Below, in pieces: positions 60,101 through 64,000 of a stretch of DNA of 64,000 nt (positions within the stretch are counted from its first letter, which is position 1; each line of letters opens with the position of its first letter). Under the pieces are notes generated by a model that had not been told where the DNA came from, ran no database searches, and was given only the letters and a program-made list of their open reading frames with translations. Location of the stretch: positions 35,970,688 through 36,034,687 of the forward strand of contig NC_134520.1 in NCBI RefSeq assembly GCF_027942865.1, read 5' to 3'. A program made the translations under genes and the position numbers. The DNA comes from Odontesthes bonariensis (Eukaryota > Chordata > Actinopteri > Atheriniformes > Atherinopsidae).

Positions 60101-61702
60101 GTGTGATAAGTTTGACGTCATGATATCAAATGGTTGCCAAGATATGACCTCACTTCCTGTTTTGGGGCGTCAACCTCGAGTTTGATTGGCTTTTAAGGAA
60201 AAATGGAAGCCTAATTAAAAATTCCACACGATAACTTTTGTGCGGCTTGGTCTTAAGAGTCTATGTGCCAAGTTTCGTGATAATTGGATAATCTCTGTGA
60301 CCTGAAATGCTTTTTTAAGCTTTTTGATAAAATTCAAAATGGCGGAAAATCTAAGTATACGCAAATTGACGTCATAGGGTGCGTTGGACTCGTCATGATC
60401 CAAGGATTCCAATGATATCTTGTTTGTGAAATTTGGGCAAAGTATTCAAAAGTTATTAGGCTGAATGCACTTTGAACTTTGACGTGTTGGTGGCGCTAGA
60501 GAGTAAGCTCTTGGGGCATGAAATTTCTTGACTTTGGCTTTGGAACTTGGCTGATCACGTGTGCCAAATTTCACAACTTTTTACCATAGCGTTCATGGGG
60601 CTGCCATAGACTTCAATTGCAGCGGAAAGTAGATCAATAAATATAGCTGCAAGCAGCAATGTGGGGGTCCTAGCAGAATGGCCCAATAGGCAAGGCTTGG
60701 GCTGCTCAGGAAGGCGTCTTGAGTCCATGCAACAAGTTTGGCATCGATACATCAATGCATCGCAGAGATACGGCCAAATGTCCCGTTTACGCATCGGCGT
60801 AGAGTTTGATTGGCTGTCGCGGTTACACGGAAGTGAAGTAAAAAAATCCACATGATAACTTATGTGCGGCTTGGTCTGAAGATTGTATTTGCCAAGTTCC
60901 GTCGAGATTGGACAATCTCAGTGGCCTGAAATGCTTTTTGAAGGTTTTCGATTAAATTCAAAATGGCGGACAATCCAAGATGGCGCTCATGACGTCATGA
61001 CGTGCATTGACCTCGGCTGCATCCAGGGATTCCATTGGTACCTCATTTGTGACATTTGGACCAAGGGGTCCAAAGTTATGAGCAAAAATGCATTTTGGCT
61101 ACATATAGCGCCACCTATAGGCCGAACGTCACCAAACTTCTTGGGCCTCTTACCATCTTGGTCGTAAGTCTGTGTTATAAGTTTGACATCATAACATCAA
61201 ATGGTTACCAAGATATGGCCTCACTTCCGGTTTGGGGGCGTCAACGTCGAATTTGATTGGCTTTTATGGAAAAATGGAAGCCTAATTAAAAATTCCCTTG
61301 GATAACTTTTGTGCGGCTTGGTCTTAAGAGTCTATGTGCCAAGTTTCGTGTAAATTGGACAATCTCTGTGACCTGAAATGCTTTTTTAAGCTTTTTGATA
61401 AAATTCAAAATGGCGGAAAATCTAGGCATACGCAAATTGACGTCGTAGGGTGCGTTGGACTCGTCATGATCCAAGGATTCCAACGATTCCTCATTTGTGA
61501 AATTTGGACCAAGTAGTCCAAAGTTATTAGGCTTAATGCACTTTGAACTTTGACGTGTTGGTGGCGCTAGAGAGTAAGCTCTTGGGGCATGAAAATTCTT
61601 GACTTTGGTTTTGGCACTTGGCTGATTAGGTGTGCCAAATTTCACAACTTTTTACCATAGCGTTCATGGGGCTGCCATAGACTTCAATTGCAGCGGAAAC
61701 GG

Positions 61703-61733
<31 letters not shown>

Positions 61734-63934
61734 GGAAAAGCTACTAACTCAATGGGTTCCTGCAGCTTCGCTGCTAGGACCCCCAATAATAATAATAGGA
61801 AAAGCTACTAACACAATGGGTTCCTGCAGCTTCGCTGCTAGGACCCCCAATAATAATAGGAAAAGCTACTAACACAATGGGTTCCTGCAGCTTCGCTGCT
61901 AGGACCCCCAATAATAGGAAAAGCTACTAACACAATGGGTTCCTGCAGCTTCGCTGCTAGGACCCCCAATAAATAAAAAGCTTGTTGCATATCTGCAACT
62001 GTGGTTGCTACAAGGTTAAAGCAACACTGGAGAAATCTTTGACTCATTTTGAAGTTCACTGACTTTTTTTACACACATTTCTGGGCCTGAAACTGCCTTC
62101 GCGCTCCCAGAGAATGAAGCTGTGGGTTGTGCATGTGCAGGGCTCAGATGGTGGAGTTACACTTCCCAACAGCAGGGGGAGCCAAAGAGCAAGAAATTAG
62201 CCAAATTCTCTCGTTTTGCGTCCGTCTGCCTGATGTTACCAAGGTTACCGGAGGAATAAAACGCCATCTTCAGCTGGGTTTAAGAGAGTCGGAGCGCTCG
62301 TGTGATCTCGGTCGTTTGATGGTAATAAAACTCAGTCCACGCTGTTTTAAGGCGGTATTTCTCACATCAAAATCAAACCTGTTTAATATCATCAGAAAGT
62401 CTTGTTTCATTTAAATTGGGACCCTGAAAGATCTTCAGTCTGTGACTTTAAACTGTGTTTAAAGTTGTGTTCGAAACCGCATACTACATACTACATATTA
62501 GATATTACATATTACATACTACATACTTCCATACGGCCTGAAGCTGATTTCCCTTAAGCTCTAAACTCTGTAAACTTTAACAACATTTGAAACATTTTCA
62601 GGTGAGAAAGTAGTCGTTTAGATCCCCAACGTGTTGAAAACCTGACAAAATACCGGCTGTTTACAATTTTGTTACCACGAATTCGGCGCTGCTAAAGCTA
62701 GCCGCAGTGAGCTAACGCACTTCCTGTTATTTTCACAAAATAAAATACCCGTTGCCTTTTATCATAGGGAAAGCCATTACCATACAATTGGTGCTTTTGT
62801 TTTGAAAACAGGAAGTGAACCTACCCTCGTTGTAGCTAGCTTGAAACTGCCGTTTTGACAGGAAATGACGATCGGCGACGTCACATTACGTTGCGTCTTG
62901 GGTAGTTTGAGTATGAGTAGTAACCTCATGATGAATACCCAACATTTCGGAGAATCTAGTATGCATCCGGGAAAAAAGTCAGTATGAGTAGTAGGAGAAG
63001 TATGCGGTTTCGAACACAGCCTCTGACTTTGTGTTTAGATGTGAGAGGGTGTCAGGAGTTGGTCTGTTAAAGATCTTTGTCAGGTTTCATCAGTTCTCTG
63101 GGCTGTGGAAGGTTTTAACTGGGCAAAATACATCTGGGAGGTGTTTACTTCCTCCAGACACTGACACAGTACGTCTGCTGGGCTGCAGTTGCCACGGTGA
63201 CAGAGACACATAAAGTTGTGTATCGTCTGCATAAACTGTGATAATTGATGTTAAAGTTCTGCAATATCTGACCCAAAGGGAGCATATACAAGTTAAACAG
63301 AAGAGGTCCAAGAATTGACCCCTGGGGGACTCCACAAGTCATGGCCACTCGCTCAGATTCATAGATGGATGGATGGTTTAGGCCCAAAATACATCTGTGA
63401 TCTGTTCAGAGAATATAAAGCCAGCAGAGCTCTTAGATCCAAGGACTCAGGTCAGCTGGTCCAGTCCAGAGTCCAGACTAAACATGGAGAAGCAGCATTT
63501 AGCTGTTATGCTGCAAACAAGTGGAACAAACTGCCAGTGGAGATTAAACCCTGCTGCAATGCTTTTATTTTATGTGAAGCACTTTGAATTGTTTTGTACA
63601 TGAAATGAGCTACAGATAAATTTGATTTGATTTGATAATGGCCAAACTCCATCTTATCTGTAAAGTGTTGTTTACCCTCAGCCCACAGCAACTGTTCTCT
63701 TTGTTAGAATCTTTTATATTTTGTGTATTTTTAGTAGCTTTTTATGTGTAGTGGTAGGCTTGATGTGCTCGGAGAACCTTCATGTGACGGCTGTTGTTGT
63801 AACAGGGCTACGAGCACACAGCGGAGGACCCGGCCCTGCTCTACAGGGTGGAGAGCATGCCCGGTCTGGGCTGGGTGCTGAAGAAGAGCATCTACAAGGA
63901 CGAACTGGAGCCAAAATGGCCGACGCCCGAAAAG
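35137..63934 (+). CDS. pomgnt1: POMGNT1, protein O-linked-mannose beta-1,2-N-acetylglucosaminyltransferase 1 (15 exons, 3' end outside window)
   Basis: Golgi type II membrane enzyme that transfers GlcNAc from UDP-GlcNAc to O-linked mannose, notably on alpha-dystroglycan; human defects cause muscle-eye-brain disease. The 15 exons encode residues 1-466 of about 660. Order: cytosolic tail with [15 protein letters not shown] (19-33); membrane anchor [17 protein letters not shown] (about 42-58); stem domain beginning [19 protein letters not shown] and continuing through [18 protein letters not shown]; then the GT13-type catalytic domain with [20 protein letters not shown] and the metal-binding EEDLD (388-392). 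All 14 complete introns are GT-AG and every phase matches. The C-terminal third is off the right edge. Introns are transposon-rich, and intron 14 is about 15.7 kb because of a 13.6-kb insertion. Confidence 0.95.
35495..35640 (-). mobile_element. L2-like LINE 3' end in pomgnt1 intron 1
   Basis: On the minus strand: AATGCTTTTATTTTATGTGA, AGCACTTTGAACTGTTTG and GCTATATAAATTAATTTGAT, the L2 3' tail, preceded by a short [16 protein letters not shown] frame. A near-identical piece lies at 42350-42478. Confidence 0.7.
36069..36732. mobile_element. Palindromic MITE copy 2, with a duplicated 21-bp end
   Basis: TTAA at 36065-36068 precedes AGGGACAGTTCACCTCTTCT. The right arm ends AGAAGAGGCGAACTGTCCCT at 36711, followed by TTAA and one additional 21-bp copy of the end (36712-36732), then TTAA at 36733-36736. 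The arms are inverted copies of each other, matching 8699-9358. The extra 21-bp unit is the same sequence that forms the satellite at 24825-26391. Confidence 0.88.
37215..37317 (+). CDS. pomgnt1: pomgnt1 coding exon 2
   Basis: Acceptor CCCCCGCAG; encodes [20 protein letters not shown], the membrane anchor, then [14 protein letters not shown]. Donor G|GTAAGA, ends in phase 1. Confidence 0.93.
37435..37550 (+). CDS. pomgnt1: pomgnt1 coding exon 3
   Basis: Acceptor CTCCTGCAG; encodes [18 protein letters not shown] and [19 protein letters not shown]. Donor ACT|GTGAGT, phase 0. Confidence 0.93.
37857..38713. repeat. 124-bp minisatellite in pomgnt1 intron 3
   Basis: About seven tandem copies of a 124-bp unit containing GTTACCATGGAAACATCTGC, TTTAAAGCTGCTCAGAACTG and GGTTCTGCCTCAGATTCTGG. 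GTTACCATGGAAAC matches the RFX X-box consensus closely. A single inverted copy lies at 3763-3908. Confidence 0.92.
38872..38937 (+). CDS. pomgnt1: pomgnt1 coding exon 4
   Basis: Acceptor ACTCTGCAG; encodes [20 protein letters not shown] then AT. Donor ACT|GTGAGC, phase 0. Confidence 0.92.
39060..39173 (+). CDS. pomgnt1: pomgnt1 coding exon 5
   Basis: Acceptor GTGTTTCAG; encodes [20 protein letters not shown] then [18 protein letters not shown]. Donor AAG|GTGAGT, phase 0. Confidence 0.93.
39246..39363 (+). CDS. pomgnt1: pomgnt1 coding exon 6
   Basis: Acceptor CCCCGCAG; encodes [20 protein letters not shown] and [17 protein letters not shown]. Donor GGAG|GTAGAG, ends in phase 1. Confidence 0.92.
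39430..40440. mobile_element. Probable inverted-repeat DNA element in pomgnt1 intron 6
   Basis: Segments near 39645-39745 and 40290-40395 are imperfect reverse complements, sharing GAGACCAGAATGAATGG and GCAGTTCCACC. The central part is non-coding. Exact ends and target duplication were not resolved. Confidence 0.5.
40440..40605. mobile_element. Fragment of the GTGTTCGAAACCGC transposon family
   Basis: Matches 4245-4346 joined to 5230-5280, including CCACAATGCATTTCGCTCCT and AGCCGGCCTGAAGCTGATTT. It reads through the single TTAA (CCCTTAAGCTCTAAACTC) where the 4.2-kb copy has its nested insertion, so it is an empty site. Confidence 0.75.
40610..41685. repeat. 74/76-bp minisatellite in pomgnt1 intron 6
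   Basis: About 14 tandem units containing TTAGCGTTAGCTGCTGCTAA and TAGAAGCTGGTGTACGTCA. Two length classes differ at AAAGGAGAAAATAAC (74 bp) and AAAGGAACAGCAATAAC (76 bp) and occur in blocks rather than at random. It ends just before the GT-rich acceptor of exon 7. Confidence 0.92.
41721..41819 (+). CDS. pomgnt1: pomgnt1 coding exon 7
   Basis: Acceptor TGTGTGCAG after a GT microsatellite; encodes [20 protein letters not shown] then [12 protein letters not shown]. Donor GAAG|GTACGG, ends in phase 1. Confidence 0.93.
41923..42050 (+). CDS. pomgnt1: pomgnt1 coding exon 8
   Basis: Acceptor GCTGTGCAG; encodes [20 protein letters not shown] and the cysteine-containing [20 protein letters not shown]. 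Donor CCG|GTGAGA, phase 0. Confidence 0.93.
42350..42478 (-). mobile_element. L2-like LINE 3' end in pomgnt1 intron 8
   Basis: Close match to 35500-35625 on the minus strand: AATGCTTTTATTTTATGTAA, AGCACTTTGAACTGTTCTG and an AAATTTGATTTGA tail. Confidence 0.7.
42735..42955 (+). mobile_element. L2-like LINE tail in pomgnt1 intron 8
   Basis: AT-rich DNA followed by GTGAAGCACTTTGCTCAGC, GTGCTTTATAAATACATTTT and GAATTGAATG, the L2-style 3' end, in the same orientation as the gene. Confidence 0.65.
43045..43115 (+). CDS. pomgnt1: pomgnt1 coding exon 9
   Basis: Acceptor CTCCTCCCAG; encodes [20 protein letters not shown] then YLY, the start of the catalytic domain. Donor ACAG|GTGAGG, ends in phase 2. 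Confidence 0.93.
43561..43636 (+). CDS. pomgnt1: pomgnt1 coding exon 10
   Basis: Acceptor CTGTTTCCAG; encodes [20 protein letters not shown] then DGYYE. Donor GAG|GTACCA, phase 0. Confidence 0.93.
44440..44765 (-). mobile_element. L1-type LINE ORF2 C-terminal fragment
   Basis: The minus strand reads [34 protein letters not shown] and [12 protein letters not shown], the C-x3-C-x7-H cysteine region and following helix of L1 ORF2. It is upstream-truncated and lies in pomgnt1 intron 10. Confidence 0.75.
44770..46170 (+). mobile_element. L2-like LINE fragment split by a 924-bp insertion
   Basis: [20 protein letters not shown] and a later [17 protein letters not shown] are the C-terminal L2 protein region. 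The copy is interrupted at 45099 and resumes at 46024 with GCTTTCACTGTTCTTTTATT, ending with CTGTAAAGCACTTTGG. Confidence 0.7.
45100..46023. mobile_element. Unclassified 924-bp insertion with a 10-bp target duplication
   Basis: GCTTTCACTG lies at 45090-45099 and again at 46024-46033. The insert begins ATGGGCGTCGCACCCGTGG and ends CACTGCTCCACCCCT. Both ends carry a similar direct motif (ACACCCCCACTTTTA and ACACCCCCACATTTA). It contains C-rich and T-rich runs and no coding region. Superfamily unknown. Confidence 0.6.
46236..46319 (+). CDS. pomgnt1: pomgnt1 coding exon 11
   Basis: Acceptor TTTGACTCAG; encodes [20 protein letters not shown] then IKNARVSQ. Donor CAG|GTAACG, phase 0. Confidence 0.93.
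46417..46458 (+). CDS. pomgnt1: pomgnt1 coding exon 12 (42 nt)
   Basis: Acceptor CGATCTCAG; encodes only [14 protein letters not shown]. Donor CCG|GTCAGT, phase 0. The exon is too short for ordinary open-frame detection but is fixed by frame and by the family sequence. Confidence 0.9.
46547..46605 (+). CDS. pomgnt1: pomgnt1 coding exon 13 (catalytic metal-binding motif)
   Basis: Acceptor TTCAATCAG; encodes [19 protein letters not shown], which holds the EEDLD motif that binds Mn2+ and the donor nucleotide-sugar in GT13-type enzymes. Donor CAG|GTACAC, ends in phase 2. Confidence 0.93.
46629..47388 (-). mobile_element. hAT-like element with BED finger and 32-bp minisatellite (pomgnt1 intron 13)
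   Basis: Both ends carry AGGGCTGGGC in inverted orientation (46630 and 47380). On the minus strand, from the right: GGGCGAGTTAACTCG, the 32-bp repeat (47118-47320), the ATG at 47067, a nonsense codon about 15 codons in (TTTAAG for TTTTAAAG), then the BED finger [11 protein letters not shown] (about 46900-46960). It is a dead copy of the element at 20690-21560. Flanking target duplication is not clear. Confidence 0.7.
47389..48049. other. Remainder of pomgnt1 intron 13
   Basis: No repeat family or exon was recognised. The interval ends in the acceptor TTTGTGTTTCCGGCAG of exon 14. Confidence 0.4.
48050..48122 (+). CDS. pomgnt1: pomgnt1 coding exon 14
   Basis: Acceptor TTCCGGCAG; encodes [20 protein letters not shown] then WNDQ. 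Donor CAG|GTGAGC, phase 0. A 15.7-kb intron follows. Confidence 0.93.
48563..61970 (+). repeat. Array of twelve ~1.07-kb hairpin-ended repeat units
   Basis: All twelve units are in the same orientation, starting at 48563, 49631, 50699, 51768, 52848, 54035, 55167, 56238, 57314, about 58385, 59570 and 60641. Each begins ATATAGCTGCAAGCAGC, then GATGTGGGGGTCCTAGCAG, and most run 1068-1080 bp to an ATAATAATAA-like tail. Units 5, 6, 10 and 12 end with one to four extra copies of a 3' module finishing GCAGCTTCGCTGCTAGGACC. GGGGGTCCTAGCAG and CTGCTAGGACCCCC are exact inverted repeats. The start of unit 10 is degraded. There is no coding sequence; the recurrent ~119-codon minus frames are shadows of the repeat. 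Confidence 0.93.
61717..61970 (+). repeat. Four tandem 3'-terminal modules at the end of the array
   Basis: Each module reads AATAATAGGAAAAGCTACTA, then ACACAATGGGTTCCTGCAGC and TTCGCTGCTAGGACCCCC. Spacing varies with the number of AAT repeats. Single or double modules end units 5 (53930-54034), 6 (about 55105-55166) and 10 (about 59450-59569). Confidence 0.9.
62016..62463. other. pomgnt1 intron 14 sequence right of the composite element
   Basis: No family or exon was recognised. The left end begins with the TTAA target site followed by AGCAACACTGGAG, presumably the original intron continuing from GATTTTGTCAT at 48389. Confidence 0.4.
62464..63021. mobile_element. GTGTTCGAAACCGC transposon, uninterrupted copy
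   Basis: The ends GTTGTGTTCGAAACCGCATA and GCGGTTTCGAACACAGCC are inverted repeats. The body matches 5230-5715, including AGTAGTCGTTTAGATCCCCA and GCTAACGCACTTCCTGTTAT. It reads CCCTTAAGCTC at the site where the 4.2-kb copy holds the nested element. At 558 bp it gives the empty-site form. Confidence 0.8.
63050..63640 (+). mobile_element. L2-like LINE with inverted 5' part (twin-priming structure)
   Basis: The left part (about 63060-63360) encodes RT sequence on the minus strand: [20 protein letters not shown] and the catalytic [11 protein letters not shown]. The right part (about 63370-63640) encodes the downstream region on the plus strand: [20 protein letters not shown] and [15 protein letters not shown]. 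It ends with GTGAAGCACTTTGAATTG and GATTTGATTTGAT. The two segments are adjacent and oppositely oriented, as twin priming produces. Confidence 0.8.
63806..63934 (+). CDS. pomgnt1: pomgnt1 coding exon 15 (last in window)
   Basis: Acceptor TTGTAACAG; encodes [40 protein letters not shown] and PEK. The proposed donor AAAG|GTGTGG is weak. The frame would stay open further, but the family sequence diverges after PEK, so I end the exon there. Confidence 0.85.
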
Positions 63935-64000
63935 GTGTGGTTTTTCCTCCGTCAGAACTTTAAATCGGAGTTTGTGGATGTTTACAGGTGGTTAACTTCC

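Larger units (their letters stand above)
48394..62015. mobile_element. 13.6-kb TTAA-flanked composite element (piggyBac-like ends) in pomgnt1 intron 14
   Basis: TTAA lies at 48390-48393 and 62016-62019. The first 32 bp (CCTTGTAGCACCCACAGTTG and onward through CAGATATGCAAC) and the last 32 bp are reverse complements with one mismatch (31 of 32). TTAA duplications with CCTT...AAGG ends are characteristic of piggyBac-superfamily elements. About 170 bp of AT-rich sequence follow the left end and about 15 bp precede the right end; everything between is the twelve-unit array. No transposase is encoded, so movement would have needed one supplied elsewhere. Alternatively the array expanded after a small MITE inserted. 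Confidence 0.82.

Noticed and set aside
49200-61650. Recurrent ~119-codon minus-strand frames in the intron-14 array (starting [12 protein letters not shown])
   Set aside because: The same frame appears only because the units are near-identical. It lies in a non-coding repeat inside an intron, is broken in several units and matches no family I know.

Overview
This is a vertebrate genomic window, almost certainly from a percomorph-like teleost. The evidence is intron-split genes with canonical GT-AG junctions, fish-type LINE 3' tails, palindromic DNA-transposon remnants and minisatellites, and four recognisable gene families: a fish-type C2H2 zinc-finger gene, two IFIT genes, a TENA/THI-4 (thiaminase-like) gene, and the 5' two thirds of pomgnt1. 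No operons, CRISPR arrays, rRNA or functional tRNA genes were seen.

Layout. 1-3659 is a partial copy (block A) of a segment that recurs at 13077-18331 (block B) and 29913-33815 (block C). Blocks B and C each lie directly behind an IFIT gene on the minus strand. Duplicon 1 is 9914-18331 and duplicon 2 is 26660-33815, so the window holds two full IFIT cassettes. Block A is probably the downstream half of a third cassette whose gene lies left of the window. 3660-3908 is a displaced fragment resembling the pomgnt1 5' UTR plus one inverted unit of the pomgnt1 intron-3 minisatellite. 4221-5717 is a terminal-inverted-repeat transposon with a second TTAA-flanked element carrying a broken THAP domain nested inside it. 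6324-7195 is the main exon of a zinc-finger gene. 19080-20096 is a two-exon TENA/THI-4 gene on the minus strand. 20.6-26.6 kb is almost entirely mobile-element debris, including a 1.6-kb satellite of 21-bp units.

From 34.9 kb to the right edge runs pomgnt1 (plus strand). Fifteen coding exons were placed by reading frame and splice sites, encoding residues 1-466; the remaining C-terminal part lies beyond the window. Its introns hold a palindromic transposon, a 124-bp minisatellite with RFX X-box-like motifs, a 74/76-bp minisatellite, L1, L2 and hAT fragments, and in intron 14 a 13.6-kb insertion (48394-62015). That insertion is bounded by TTAA and 32-bp inverted repeats. Inside it is a head-to-tail array of twelve ~1.07-kb hairpin-ended repeat units.

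The genes do not form a pathway: IFITs are interferon-induced RNA-binding antiviral proteins, TENA/THI-4 proteins act on thiamine or its breakdown products, and POMGNT1 builds O-mannosyl glycans on alpha-dystroglycan in the Golgi. The strongest observations are the composite element in pomgnt1 intron 14, the 21-bp satellite that appears to have grown from a transposon terminus (with a two-copy intermediate elsewhere in the window), the thiaminase-like gene, and the IFIT cassette duplication. All family calls were made by eye; no search was run.
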